This document shows, one piece after another, positions 17,557 through 27,318 of a stretch of 64,000 nucleotides of DNA. Both the position numbers and the translations under genes were made by a program. A model generated the notes under the pieces. It did no database searches. It was not told where the DNA came from and saw only the letters and a list, made by a program, of their open reading frames with translations. Source of the DNA: JAABTH01 sp964492615 (GTDB lineage Bacteria; Bacillota; Dethiobacteria; DTU022); NCBI GenBank assembly GCA_964492615.1, contig CAZBKZ010000011.1, positions 1 through 64,000 of the forward strand. Direction: 5' to 3'. Position 1 is the stretch's first letter; each line of letters opens with the position of its first letter.

Positions 17557-18401
17557 TTTTTATCGCCACCTGTTATTGGAGTATTAAATATTTTATCACT
17601 CATAAATTTACTTAGCTTAATCAGCTTCTTCATCAGGGCTGCAAACTGTTCCGGGGTAAGCTGCTGGTCGGCATCACTTTTGGCCTCGCAGGGATTAACA
17701 TGCACTTCCAAGAGTAACCCATCTGCTCCGGCGGCAACTGCAGCCAGGCTCATTTTCTCAATCAGGCTTAGCCGCCCTGTTCCGTGAGAAGGATCGACTA
17801 AAACAGGAAGATGGGTAATTTCCTTGATAGCCGGAACCATGCTCAGGTCAAGGGTATTTCTCGTATACGTTTCGAATGTCCTGATTCCACGTTCGCAGAG
17901 TAAAACATTAGGGTTCCCTTCGGCCAGTATGTATTCGGCACAGTTTAACCATTCTTTAAGGGTTGAATACATACCTCTTTTAAGCAAAACCGGTTTTCCC
18001 GCCTTACCTACTTCCCTGAGCAGAGAAAAATTCTGCATATTTCTAGCTCCTATTTGCAGAACATCGGCAAACTCACACACCCAGGAAACATCACGAGGGT
18101 CAATTACCTCGGTAACAATAGGCAGTCCGGTTAACATTTTTGCTTTTTCAAGTATTTTCAAACCTTCCAGGCCCAACCCCTGAAAATCATAAGGTGATGT
18201 ACGGGGCTTAAACGCCCCGCCCCGGAACATCAGCCCTCCGCCAGCCTTAACAGCTTCTGCCGTTTTTAAGGTCTGTTCTTCGCTTTCAACCCCGCACGGC
18301 CCTCCGACAACTACAAACTGATCTCCGATAACCAGATCTCCGATTTTTACCCTGGTTTTTTCTTTGTTCTCTCCAAGTTTAACTAACTTCAGATTTTGCA
18401 T
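17553..18401 (-). CDS. aroF: 3-deoxy-7-phosphoheptulonate synthase
   Basis: First enzyme of the shikimate pathway, condensing phosphoenolpyruvate and erythrose-4-phosphate. The protein (282 residues from the chosen start) is the short type I-beta/KDO8PS-like form: VGGPCGVESEEQ, FRGGAFKPRTSPYDFQG, LQIGARNMQNF, LLKRGM and DPSHGTGR. The third in-frame ATG at 18401 is chosen because GGAG lies 6 bases upstream; ATGs at 18407 and 18413 overlap that site. A short N-terminal extension is present but no ACT or mutase domain, so feedback probably falls on PheA. It heads the minus-strand run through pheA, ygfK and ygeX. Confidence 0.94.
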   Translation of the reverse strand: MQNLKLVKLGENKEKTRVKIGDLVIGDQFVVVGGPCGVESEEQTLKTAEAVKAGGGLMFRGGAFKPRTSPYDFQGLGLEGLKILEKAKMLTGLPIVTEVIDPRDVSWVCEFADVLQIGARNMQNFSLLREVGKAGKPVLLKRGMYSTLKEWLNCAEYILAEGNPNVLLCERGIRTFETYTRNTLDLSMVPAIKEITHLPVLVDPSHGTGRLSLIEKMSLAAVAAGADGLLLEVHVNPCEAKSDADQQLTPEQFAALMKKLIKLSKFMSDKIFNTPITGGDKK

Positions 18402-18433
18402 GGCCATCTCCATTTAGTTCTGTTATTTGAGAA

Positions 18434-18463
18434 ATAATAACACAGCTTGAAGCAGTAAATCAA
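18434..18463 (-). promoter_or_regulatory. Possible promoter for the aroF-pheA run
   Basis: Minus strand TTGATT (18458-18463), 18-base spacer, TATTAT (18434-18439), about 30 bases upstream of the aroF start. No T-box or other leader structure fits in the 164-base gap to suhB. Confidence 0.4.
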
Positions 18464-18565
18464 ATATATTAAAAAAATCGCAGCAGTATAATCATAAATC
18501 CCCCTTTTATAAAGAAAGGTTTTAACGAATTATATGATAGAATAATTTATAGTTGGGGGTGTGTT

Positions 18566-19354
18566 ATGAATCATTCAAACCAACCTTTAATGGAGCTGGC
18601 ACAAAGGGCTGCGCGTAAGGCGGGGCAGACCATTATTAACCGCAGGGAAAACCCGGTTGTGAATAGTAAAAGCAGTCATAATCTGGTCACTGATGCCGAT
18701 TATTCTGCACAAGAAATAATTATAGATACTATCAGGGAAAAATATTCCGATCATCATTTTATTGCTGAAGAAAACCAAATTTCATCTTATTATGATGCAG
18801 ATAATCTCTGGATAATAGATCCTCTTGATGGAACAAACAACTTTGCCCACAACATTCCCCATTTTAGTATTTCCATCGCCTACGCCCGCCTGGGCAGGGT
18901 TGAAGCAGGAGTTGTTTTAGATCCACTGCGCGATGAGATGTTCACCGCTGTGCGCGGCAAAGGAGCATTTCTTAATGGAAATCAAATAACTGTATCTACA
19001 AATAAGACCCTCCAGCAGTCTATCATTGCCACAGGCTTTTATTACGACCGGGGCTTGTTGATGCGTAAAACCCTGCAAAGTATAGAGAAACTGTTTGAGC
19101 ATAATGTTCATGGCATTCGCCGTTTCGGTAGTGCTGCTCTTGACCTCTGCTGGGTAGCCTGCGGCAGGTTTGACGCTTATTTCGAATACATGTTGTCGCC
19201 GTGGGATTTCGCTGCCGGAATGCTTATAGTTCAAGAAGCCGGAGGCTGCTGTACCGACTCTTACAATAACAACCTAGTGCTCAACAGCCAGGGTATCGCA
19301 GCATCAAACAATCTTCTGCATGAATCATTTCTTGAAGTAGTTTCCCTGGCCTGA
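18566..19354 (+). CDS. suhB: Inositol-1-monophosphatase family protein
   Basis: Mg-dependent phosphatase, 262 residues, cytosolic. Metal-binding motifs are complete: AEEN (about 69-72), WIIDPLDGTNNFAH and SPWDFAAGMLIVQEAGG. Members hydrolyse inositol-1-phosphate, and some act on fructose-1,6-bisphosphate or other sugar phosphates; sequence alone does not decide. Start ATG follows GGGGGTG. It lies 97 bases upstream of xdhD on the same strand; whether they share a transcript is unclear. Confidence 0.9.
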   Translation: MNHSNQPLMELAQRAARKAGQTIINRRENPVVNSKSSHNLVTDADYSAQEIIIDTIREKYSDHHFIAEENQISSYYDADNLWIIDPLDGTNNFAHNIPHFSISIAYARLGRVEAGVVLDPLRDEMFTAVRGKGAFLNGNQITVSTNKTLQQSIIATGFYYDRGLLMRKTLQSIEKLFEHNVHGIRRFGSAALDLCWVACGRFDAYFEYMLSPWDFAAGMLIVQEAGGCCTDSYNNNLVLNSQGIAASNNLLHESFLEVVSLA

Positions 19355-19451
19355 TTCTATTCATAAAACATTTCAAACCTTAAATAATACAACAGATAAT
19401 CTGCAGGATATTTGCCTAACCTTTTAGAATATTCTTTATCAGGTGAAGCTG

Positions 19452-22235
19452 ATGAATAGCAAAATTATCATTCAGGTTAATAAAACAGAGCAGATTATCA
19501 AATCACCGGGAGAAAAAACCCTGCTTAGCTATCTGCGCGATGATCTGAGGCTGACGGGGACCAAAAACGGTTGTAATGAAGGCCACTGCGGAAGCTGTAC
19601 GGTTATAATCAACGGCGTTGCAAAAAGGGCCTGCCTGGTTAAATTAAAAACCCTGGGTGGCAGCAAAATTGAAACTATTGAAAGCCTTTCAGAAGGAGGA
19701 ACTATCCACCCTCTTCAGGAGGCATTTGCCAGGGAAGGAGCCGTCCAGTGCGGGTTTTGTACACCGGGCATGATCATGGCCGCCAAGGCTTTGCTGGTTA
19801 AAAACCCCCGACCCGATCCGGCAGCAATAAAAAGAGCCTTGCGTCACAATGTCTGCCGCTGCACAGGATATGCTGCCATAATCAAGGCGGTGCAGGCTGC
19901 CGCCACTAATATGTGCAGCGCCAACCGGGCTCCATATTCAGCAAAAGAACAAGCTTTGCACTCAACAAACCTTATCGGGGCCTCACCAGAAAAAATAGAC
20001 TCCCGGGCCAAGGCAGCCGGAACAACCCTATATGCCGGAGACCTATACCTTGATAATATGCTTTACGGCAAGCTTCTTTTAAGCAAACACGCTTCCGCAC
20101 TAATTAACGGAATAGATACTGAAAAGGCCCTGCAACTGCCCGGAGTTAAAAGGATCCTGCTGGCGGAAGATATACCCGGGCACAACGGGTTTGGCTTATT
20201 TACACCCCATCAGCCCGTATTGGCCGGAGACAGGGTAAGGTTTTACGGAGAACCTGTTGCCCTGGTCCTGGCTGAGTCTGAAAAAGAAGCTGAAGCCGCC
20301 TTATCTCTCATCAGAGTTGACTACAAAATTACCCCCGCTGTTTTTTCCGCAGAAGCAGGTTTAAGTGAAAAATCACCAAAGATTCATCCTGGAGGAAACC
20401 TTGCCCACCATGTATCCGTCCGCAAAGGCAATGTTGATAAAGCATTCGTTGAAGCAGATGTAATTGTTGAAGGGCACTACAGCACCCCTATGGTCGAACA
20501 CGCATACCTCGAGCCGGAAGCCGCCCTGGCTGAACCCGAACCTGGCAGAACAATCAAGATCTGGACTTCCAGCCAGGGCTCGCGTGCTTTCCAGGAAATG
20601 ATTGCCGCCAGCCTGAATCTGCCCCTGGAAAATATTAGGGTTATTTACACCCCGGCGGGCGGAGCTTTTGGAGGAAAGGAAGAACCTACTATTCAGATTC
20701 ATTGCGCTCTCGGCGCATTGTTGACCGGAAGACCGGTAAAGATGACTCTGACCAGGCGTGAGTCAATCATTATTTCCACCAAACGGCACCATGCCGTGAT
20801 GCATTATCGGCACGGGGCAAAGTATGATGGACGGATAACAGCAGTCGAAGCAGAAGTAATCCTCGATGCAGGAGCCTACGAATCTTTGAGCAAGCCAGTC
20901 GTATTCCGGGCCGGAGTAATTACTACCGGCCCTTATGATATAGAAAATGTAAAAACCGATTCTTACGGAGTTTACACCAATAACACTCCGGCAGGAGCCT
21001 TCAGGGGGTTTGGCTCAACCCAGGTTGCTTTCGGATCAGAAATGCAGATGGACAAGCTGGCCAAGAAATTAAAAATAGACCCCTTTGAACTGCGGAGAAA
21101 AAATGCCCTGAAACCAGGGGGGAAAACCATGACCGGACAAATAATCGGGGATGACTGTGGTTATATTCAAACGCTTAATGCGGTAGAGGATTCGTTAATA
21201 AAATATAAAGAAAAGCTACGCTACACTATGCCGAGTAAAAAGATTGGCATTGGTATCGCGAGTGCATACAAAAATGTCGGGCTGGGCGCAGGTAAAAATG
21301 ACCAGGCCGGAGCCAGAATTGAGATTAACTCCAGGGGAGAATTGTTGTTAAAAACAGGGGCTGCCGACATGGGTCAGGGTTCCGATACCGCCATGGCACA
21401 GCTTGCTGCTGCCAAAACAGGTCTGCCATATACAGATTTTATAGTATTATCCAACGACACAGCCCTGACCCCTGATGGGGGAATAACAACCGCATCACGT
21501 CAAACTTACATATCTGGCCAGGCAGTACTGGGCGCGGCGCAAATTTTTAAAGATATTTTTGAGAAATGCCTTCAAAAGCAGTTTAACCTAGAAAATGGTG
21601 ATTACCGGGTAGTCCCTGGTGGAATAAGTGTCCCGAAGGAAAACCACCGCTTTATCTCTTACCGGGAAATTGCTGCCACTGCCGAAAATACGGAGGATAC
21701 AATTGCCGGGGAGTTCCTTTACACAGCACCAAAAACTTACCCTCTTCGCGAAAAAGCTGATCATGAAAACGGCATTTCTCCGGATCAATACAATATCCAT
21801 TTTGCCTACTGCTACGGCACCCAGGCAGCGGTAGTAGCTGTTGACGAGGAAAGCGGCTCCGTTGAAGTGCTTAAAATAATTGCAGCCCAGGATCTTGGCC
21901 GGGCGATACATTATCAGAACAGTTGTTGCCAGATTGAAGGAGCAGTGGTAATGGGAATGGGCTATGGTTTAAGTGAAGAATTTATAATAAAAGATGGCAT
22001 AGTAGTTACAGATACCCTGGCTAAACTAAAAGTGCCTAAAATAGAAGATAGCCCTGAGATGGAAGTAATCCTGGTTGAACAAATGTCAGACGGACCTTAC
22101 GGCGCTAAAGGCATGGGTGAACTTCCCCTTAACCCCACAGCACCGGCTATTATCAATGCAATCTATGATGCAACCGGAGTAAGAATCAACAATCTGCCAG
22201 CCACAAGGGAAAAAATTATTTCTGCCATAAAATAA
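19452..22235 (+). CDS. xdhD: Fused [2Fe-2S]/molybdenum hydroxylase, XdhD type
   Basis: A 927-residue purine hydroxylase-like subunit. Residues 1-155 carry two [2Fe-2S] motifs, CNEGHCGSC and CGFCTPG...CRCTGY. The rest is the molybdopterin domain, with GGAFGGKEE, GAFRGFGSTQVAF, AADMGQGSDT and GAKGMGELP, whose Glu corresponds to the catalytic base of xanthine dehydrogenase. There is no FAD domain, so a separate FAD subunit is needed; xdhB lies 3.7 kb downstream. E. coli XdhD (about 956 residues) has the same layout and sits in the same kind of cluster. The ATG at 19452 follows AGGTGA; a GTG at 19443 overlaps it. Confidence 0.9.
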   Translation: MNSKIIIQVNKTEQIIKSPGEKTLLSYLRDDLRLTGTKNGCNEGHCGSCTVIINGVAKRACLVKLKTLGGSKIETIESLSEGGTIHPLQEAFAREGAVQCGFCTPGMIMAAKALLVKNPRPDPAAIKRALRHNVCRCTGYAAIIKAVQAAATNMCSANRAPYSAKEQALHSTNLIGASPEKIDSRAKAAGTTLYAGDLYLDNMLYGKLLLSKHASALINGIDTEKALQLPGVKRILLAEDIPGHNGFGLFTPHQPVLAGDRVRFYGEPVALVLAESEKEAEAALSLIRVDYKITPAVFSAEAGLSEKSPKIHPGGNLAHHVSVRKGNVDKAFVEADVIVEGHYSTPMVEHAYLEPEAALAEPEPGRTIKIWTSSQGSRAFQEMIAASLNLPLENIRVIYTPAGGAFGGKEEPTIQIHCALGALLTGRPVKMTLTRRESIIISTKRHHAVMHYRHGAKYDGRITAVEAEVILDAGAYESLSKPVVFRAGVITTGPYDIENVKTDSYGVYTNNTPAGAFRGFGSTQVAFGSEMQMDKLAKKLKIDPFELRRKNALKPGGKTMTGQIIGDDCGYIQTLNAVEDSLIKYKEKLRYTMPSKKIGIGIASAYKNVGLGAGKNDQAGARIEINSRGELLLKTGAADMGQGSDTAMAQLAAAKTGLPYTDFIVLSNDTALTPDGGITTASRQTYISGQAVLGAAQIFKDIFEKCLQKQFNLENGDYRVVPGGISVPKENHRFISYREIAATAENTEDTIAGEFLYTAPKTYPLREKADHENGISPDQYNIHFAYCYGTQAAVVAVDEESGSVEVLKIIAAQDLGRAIHYQNSCCQIEGAVVMGMGYGLSEEFIIKDGIVVTDTLAKLKVPKIEDSPEMEVILVEQMSDGPYGAKGMGELPLNPTAPAIINAIYDATGVRINNLPATREKIISAIK

Positions 22236-22265
22236 ATCCGATTAAAAAGAAATGGAGATAAGTTA

Positions 22266-23594
22266 ATGTTGCTGATTGGAAACGGAACGCTGATAACCCT
22301 TGGTCCTCAATGCCGGGTAATTGAAGACGGCGCCGTATTAATCAGGGGCGATACAATATCGAGAATCGGGAAAACCGCAGAGCTGCTTGCCGCTGAACCA
22401 GGCGCCAGGTATATCGACAGCGAAGGCAGAATTATCATGCCCGGCTTTACCTGCGCTCACACACATACTTATAGCGCCCTGGCCAGAGGAATGCCTCTGA
22501 AAAACGAAACACCTTCAGATTTTATGCAGGTCCTTGAACGCTTGTGGTGGCATCTTGATAATATCCTCACTTATGAAGACATCTACTACAGCGCCCTGGT
22601 AACTTTTATTGGCTGTATTAAGAACGGAACCACTACCGTGCTTGATCACCATGCAGGTTTTGGGGCAATCGAGGGAAGCCTGGAACAAATTGCCCGTGCC
22701 GTAACAGAAACCGGAATAAGGGCCAGCCTCTGTTACGAAGTAAGTGATAGAAATGGCATGGAAAAAGCAAGAGCCGGCCTGGAGGAAAACATATCATTCA
22801 TTAAAAAATGCAAATCCGGGAAATCACCACTGCTTACAGCAACAATAGGCATGCACGCTTCATTTACCATCGGACCGGAAACCATGGAACAATGTGCCGC
22901 TGCAGCCCAGGAACTGGAAACAGGAGTGCATATTCACGTTGCTGAAAGCAAAGGTGATGTGGAAGACAGCATGATAAAATATAAAATGCGCCCTGTTGAA
23001 CGACTTAACCATTATAACCTGTTAGGTCCCAAAACACTCGCTGCCCACTGCGTGCACATCAGCGAAGATGAAATGAAACTGCTGGCCCTGACGAAAACGA
23101 ATGTAGCCCATAACCCGCAGTCAAACATGAATAACGCTGTCGGCTGTGCCCGGGTTGATCAAATGCTCAGGCACGGCATTGTTCTGGGCATGGGGACTGA
23201 CGGCATGACAACAGATATGCTGGAAGGCCTGAAAACTGCACATCTCTTGCATAAGCACTGTCAAAATAATCCCGCAGCAGGCTGGTATGAACCTCCGCAA
23301 ATGCAGTTTATAAATAACCCGCAGATAATGTCCAACTTTTTCCCGGTAAAGCCGGGAATAATTGCCCCCGGGGCCGCAGCAGATCTCATATTAGTAGAAT
23401 ATGACCCACCTACCCCATTGACCGCTGAGAACTATTACAGTCATATGGTTTTTGGAATGAGCGGCCGGTCGGTTGTAACTACAGTAATTGCCGGCAATAT
23501 CCTGATGATGGAGAAAAAGTTAACAGGCATCAATGAAAAAGAAGTGAAGATAAAAGCAAGGGAAAGGGCTGATAAACTGTGGAAAAGGTTCTGA
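22266..23594 (+). CDS. ssnA: Amidohydrolase SsnA
   Basis: A 442-residue metal-dependent amidohydrolase of the aminohydrolase/deaminase group. Metal ligands are visible: H65 and H67 in CAHTHTYSAL, the His in HIHVAES, AHCVHI and the Asp in GTDGMTTDM. Its length equals that of E. coli SsnA, a member of the ygfK-ssnA-xdhD purine cluster. A role as guanine or other purine-derivative deaminase is a family-based inference. It starts 30 bases after xdhD and overlaps the start region of xdhA, which fits one operon. Confidence 0.9.
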   Translation: MLLIGNGTLITLGPQCRVIEDGAVLIRGDTISRIGKTAELLAAEPGARYIDSEGRIIMPGFTCAHTHTYSALARGMPLKNETPSDFMQVLERLWWHLDNILTYEDIYYSALVTFIGCIKNGTTTVLDHHAGFGAIEGSLEQIARAVTETGIRASLCYEVSDRNGMEKARAGLEENISFIKKCKSGKSPLLTATIGMHASFTIGPETMEQCAAAAQELETGVHIHVAESKGDVEDSMIKYKMRPVERLNHYNLLGPKTLAAHCVHISEDEMKLLALTKTNVAHNPQSNMNNAVGCARVDQMLRHGIVLGMGTDGMTTDMLEGLKTAHLLHKHCQNNPAAGWYEPPQMQFINNPQIMSNFFPVKPGIIAPGAAADLILVEYDPPTPLTAENYYSHMVFGMSGRSVVTTVIAGNILMMEKKLTGINEKEVKIKARERADKLWKRF

Positions 23595-23611
23595 GGAAAG
23601 GAGAGTATAGA

Positions 23612-25939
23612 TTGCCGTATAAGATCATCGGAAGCAGCCCTCCGCGTTGCGATGCCCGGGCCAAGGTTACCGGTAAGGCTAAGTATACAGGCGATTTAAC
23701 AACCCCAGACATGCTGGTCGGTAAAATACTTCGCAGCCCCTACGCCCATGCCCGTGTCAAACAGATTAACACGGAAAAGGCTCAAGCTTTACCGGGAGTA
23801 GAAGCAATCCTGACATGTTACAATGTGTCGGACAACCTTTATCCTACAGCCGGTCACCCCTATGTTATGGAACCCGGGCGCGGCGATGTGGCAGACAAAA
23901 AAATCCTCACAGATAAAGCACGTTTTGTCGGTGATGAAATTGCAGCCGTGGTTGCAATAGATGAAGAAACTGCACTACAAGCGCTCGGATTGATTAAGGT
24001 AGATTATGAAATCCTGGAACATGTTCTGTCAGCTGAAGAGGCTATGCAGAAAAACGCCCCGTTGATTCATGAAAAAAGGGGAAGCAATATTGTTAGTTCT
24101 GCCGGTTATGAAATAGGTAACATTGATGAAGCAATGCAGAAAGCTGATTACATCTTTACCGGCGAAATGGAAACAGGGATAGTCCAGCACTGCGCCCTTG
24201 AAAACCATATTTCGTATGCCTACATCGATACCGATGACAGAATAGTTATTGTTACTTCAACCCAGATCCCCCACATCTGCCGCAGGGTTGTCGGTCAGGC
24301 CCTGGGAATACCCTGGGGGAAGATTCGCGTGATCAAGCCTTACGTGGGCGGAGGCTTCGGCGGCAAACAGGATGTCTGCCTGGAGCCGCTTAATGCAGCC
24401 ATGAGCATGGCTGTGGGAGGCAAACCTGTTAAACTGGAACTAAACCGCGAAGATTACATGGTTTGTACCAGGACTCGTCATTCTGTAAAAGTTAAGTTTG
24501 AAACAGGTGTTTCTTCAGAAGGAAAACTTCTGGGTATTCGCGTTGCGGCAATATCTAACACGGGAGCTTACGCATCACACGGCCATTCTGTTATTATGGC
24601 CGGAGGTTCAAAGTTTAAATTCCTTTATTCTTTTGAAGCAATAAGTTATAAACCACACACTGTTTACACCAACCTGCCGGTAGCAGGAGCTATGCGCGCA
24701 TATGGTTCACCCCAAATAGCATTTGCCTTTGAATCTCACCTGGATGATATCGCCCGTAAACTGGAGATAGATCCGGTAGAAATCCGTCTGAAAAATTTTA
24801 ACCAGGTTGGCTATCATGATCCGGACACCGGAAACCGCATCCTCAGCTGCGGGGTCAGGGAGTGCCTGTTAAGAGGCAAAGACTTAATTGGCTGGGATAA
24901 TAAAAAAATAGAATACAAAAACAAAAACGGAAATAGTTCTTCTGTCATGCAGGGAGTAGGCACGGCCTGCTTCAGTTATGGAACCGGCACCTACCCGGCA
25001 GGATTGGAAATTGCCGGCGCCAGGATAGTTTTAAACCAGGATGGTTCGCTACAACTGCAGGTTGGAGCCACGGAAATCGGCCAGGGCAGTGATACTATCC
25101 TGGCTCAAATGGCAGCGGAAACCATTGGTGTTTCATACGACTCGGTCCACCTGATATCTACCCAGGATACTGATATCAGCCCCTTTGACACAGGGGCTTA
25201 TGCTTCAAGACAGGCATATGTGTCCGGTATGGCCGTTAAAAAAGCAGCCCTGGAGGTTAAACAAAAGATCCTTGAAACAGCGGGGCGGATGGCCGATCTG
25301 CCTGTCGATGAACTGGATATTCAGGAAAACATGATAATTATGAAAAGCAGTAAGAAAAGAATCATGACCATTGCCGAAGCTGCCCTATACAGTTATTACA
25401 GCAGAACTAATGCAGGGCCGATAACTGCCGATGTATCGAATAATGCCAGGGTAAATGCCATATCCTTCGGGGCCACTTTTGCAGCTGTTGAGGTAGATAC
25501 AGTTACCGGAATGGTAAAAGTTACTGAGCTCTATAACATTCATGATTCAGGGACAATTATTAACCGCAGACTGGCTGAAGGGCAGGTTTTCGGAGGCGTC
25601 AGTATGGCCCTCGGCTATGCCCTGTCTGAAGAACTACTCTTTGACCAGCAGACAGGCAGACCGTTGAATAACAATCTTCTTGATTACAAGCTGCCAACCA
25701 TTCTTGATACCCCGGAAATAAACTATGATTTTATTGAAACATTCGAGCCGACCGGCCCATATGGAAACAAAGCACTGGGTGAGCCACCAACGATATCACC
25801 GGCCCCGGCCATCCGTAATGCCATTCTCAACGCCACTGGAGTTGCTATTAACCGTATTCCCATCAGACCACAGGTTGCATTTGAGCATTTTCGGTCAGCC
25901 GGATTGATTAGTGGAGGTGAAATTAATGTTTCCGGTTGA
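23612..25939 (+). CDS. xdhA: Xanthine dehydrogenase molybdenum-binding subunit
   Basis: Catalytic subunit of a heterotrimeric purine hydroxylase, 775 residues. Motifs: RAKVTGKAKYTGD at the start of the a/b hammerhead domain, GGGFGGKQD, GAMRAYGSPQIAFA, GATEIGQGSDT, and GNKALGEPP with the catalytic Glu. It likely oxidises hypoxanthine or xanthine at the Mo centre. The TTG at 23612 is favoured: GGAG lies 8 bases upstream and the product then begins close to the homologous N-termini. An upstream GTG at 23579 would overlap ssnA by 16 bases and has no binding site. Confidence 0.9.
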   Translation: MPYKIIGSSPPRCDARAKVTGKAKYTGDLTTPDMLVGKILRSPYAHARVKQINTEKAQALPGVEAILTCYNVSDNLYPTAGHPYVMEPGRGDVADKKILTDKARFVGDEIAAVVAIDEETALQALGLIKVDYEILEHVLSAEEAMQKNAPLIHEKRGSNIVSSAGYEIGNIDEAMQKADYIFTGEMETGIVQHCALENHISYAYIDTDDRIVIVTSTQIPHICRRVVGQALGIPWGKIRVIKPYVGGGFGGKQDVCLEPLNAAMSMAVGGKPVKLELNREDYMVCTRTRHSVKVKFETGVSSEGKLLGIRVAAISNTGAYASHGHSVIMAGGSKFKFLYSFEAISYKPHTVYTNLPVAGAMRAYGSPQIAFAFESHLDDIARKLEIDPVEIRLKNFNQVGYHDPDTGNRILSCGVRECLLRGKDLIGWDNKKIEYKNKNGNSSSVMQGVGTACFSYGTGTYPAGLEIAGARIVLNQDGSLQLQVGATEIGQGSDTILAQMAAETIGVSYDSVHLISTQDTDISPFDTGAYASRQAYVSGMAVKKAALEVKQKILETAGRMADLPVDELDIQENMIIMKSSKKRIMTIAEAALYSYYSRTNAGPITADVSNNARVNAISFGATFAAVEVDTVTGMVKVTELYNIHDSGTIINRRLAEGQVFGGVSMALGYALSEELLFDQQTGRPLNNNLLDYKLPTILDTPEINYDFIETFEPTGPYGNKALGEPPTISPAPAIRNAILNATGVAINRIPIRPQVAFEHFRSAGLISGGEINVSG

Positions 25940-26819
25940 AAAATACTACGAGGCCGACTCTCTTGATAGCGCACTTGATTTTATGGCAAAAAACAACGAT
26001 TTCAAGGTTATTGCAGGGGGCACAGATCTCCTTGTAGAAATGCGAAATGATAAGCTCCAGCCCTGCTGTTTAATTGATATCAGCAGCCTGGAGGAATTAA
26101 AACAGGTCGATCTAAACAGGGACGGCTCAATCAACATAGGTGCCATGGTAAGCTTTTCCCAACTGGCCAGTGATCCTGCCGTCCTTACCAATCTGCCTGT
26201 TCTGGCTGAAGCTGCCCTGACAATCGGTGGGCCCCAACTGCGCAATATGGCCACTGTCGGGGGTAATGTATGCAACGGCTCTCCATCAGCCGACAGCGCT
26301 CCTTCCCTGCTAGCCCTTAATGCACTTTTAAAAATACAGTCAGTTGACAGCACTCGCCTGGTACCTGTACAGGATTTTTTCCTGGAACCCGGAAAGGTTG
26401 ATCTTAAAGCGGGAGAGCTGCTAACAGCTATAGTAATCAAACCCGATGATTACTTAAATTTTGGCAGCTGTTTTATCAAGTTTTCCCCCCGTAAGGCAAT
26501 GGATTTGGCAATAGTAAGTGTGGCAGTCCTCTGCAAAACGGACAGCAGTAAATGCTTTGAAGATGTGCGCATCAGCCTTGGTGTCGCCGGTCCTAAGCCA
26601 CTGCGCTGCCGTCAGGCAGAAACTTTTGCCCAGGGATGCCCGGCGAACCGGGAAATCATTGAGCAAACAGCTTTTCTCACCCTGGATAATGCAGAGCCAA
26701 GAAGCTCCGCCCGGGCATCTAAAGAATACCGCAGCCATCTGATTGTTGAGTTAACCAAGAGGGCTCTGTTCACCGCCACAGCCTGTATAGGAGGTTTTTC
26801 CAATGCTGAAAAAAATTAA
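25926..26819 (+). CDS. xdhB: Xanthine dehydrogenase FAD-binding subunit
   Basis: 297 residues of the CO-dehydrogenase/xanthine-dehydrogenase medium-subunit family. VIAGGTDLLVEMRN and GGPQLRNMATVGGNVCNGSPSAD are the two FAD-binding loops; a C-terminal CO_deh_flav_C domain follows. It passes electrons from the Fe-S subunit to NAD or ferredoxin. The ATG at 25926 follows GGAGGTGA and overlaps the xdhA stop by 14 bases. As the only FAD subunit in the window it may serve both XdhA and XdhD. Confidence 0.93.
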   Translation: MFPVEKYYEADSLDSALDFMAKNNDFKVIAGGTDLLVEMRNDKLQPCCLIDISSLEELKQVDLNRDGSINIGAMVSFSQLASDPAVLTNLPVLAEAALTIGGPQLRNMATVGGNVCNGSPSADSAPSLLALNALLKIQSVDSTRLVPVQDFFLEPGKVDLKAGELLTAIVIKPDDYLNFGSCFIKFSPRKAMDLAIVSVAVLCKTDSSKCFEDVRISLGVAGPKPLRCRQAETFAQGCPANREIIEQTAFLTLDNAEPRSSARASKEYRSHLIVELTKRALFTATACIGGFSNAEKN

Positions 26820-27270
26820 GTTCACCATTAACGGAATATTAAAAGATCTGGAAATCAACAGCGGCGAAACTTTGCTGGAAGTGATTAGAAACCGCTTGCA
26901 GCTGACCGGTACCAAAGAAGGTTGCAGTGTGGGGGAATGTGGAACCTGCACCGTTCTGGTAGATGGTAAGCCGGTTAATTCATGCCTCTACCTCGCTGTC
27001 CGCGCTAACGGCAAAGAAGTTACCACTGTTGAAGGACTCGCCGTTGATGGTAAACTATCAAAAATGCAGCAGGCTTTTATTGATGAAGGAGCGGTTCAGT
27101 GCGGCTTTTGTACTCCCGGTTTTCTGATTACCGCCACTGCTATGGCTGCTGGAAGGAAAAAATACACGGTAGAAGAAATAAAAGAAGGTTTAACTGGTAA
27201 TTTTTGCCGCTGCACAGGATACCAGCATATAGTTAAAGCAGTATGCAAAGGACTTGGAGTGATTGAATAG
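26803..27270 (+). CDS. xdhC: Xanthine dehydrogenase [2Fe-2S] subunit
   Basis: 155 residues with both clusters of the small subunit: plant-ferredoxin-like CSVGECGTC...C and the helical-domain CGFCTPG...CRCTGY. It bridges the Mo centre and the FAD. The ATG follows AGGAGG and overlaps xdhB by 17 bases. The symbol follows E. coli naming for the Fe-S subunit and should not be confused with the XdhC maturation chaperone of other species. Confidence 0.94.
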   Translation: MLKKIKFTINGILKDLEINSGETLLEVIRNRLQLTGTKEGCSVGECGTCTVLVDGKPVNSCLYLAVRANGKEVTTVEGLAVDGKLSKMQQAFIDEGAVQCGFCTPGFLITATAMAAGRKKYTVEEIKEGLTGNFCRCTGYQHIVKAVCKGLGVIE

Positions 27271-27318
27271 AAAAAGCACAGCCCAGGCAAGCTCGAAGGC
27301 TGAAGGAGTGATTGTTTA

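Noticed and set aside
19355..19451. Promoter TTGCCT-17-TTTATC before xdhD
   Set aside because: The -10 match is poor and overlaps the ribosome site; not strong enough to list.
25946..26440. Minus-strand 164-codon frame across xdhB
   Set aside because: It is antisense to conserved FAD-binding sequence and is Ser/Arg-rich low-quality protein.
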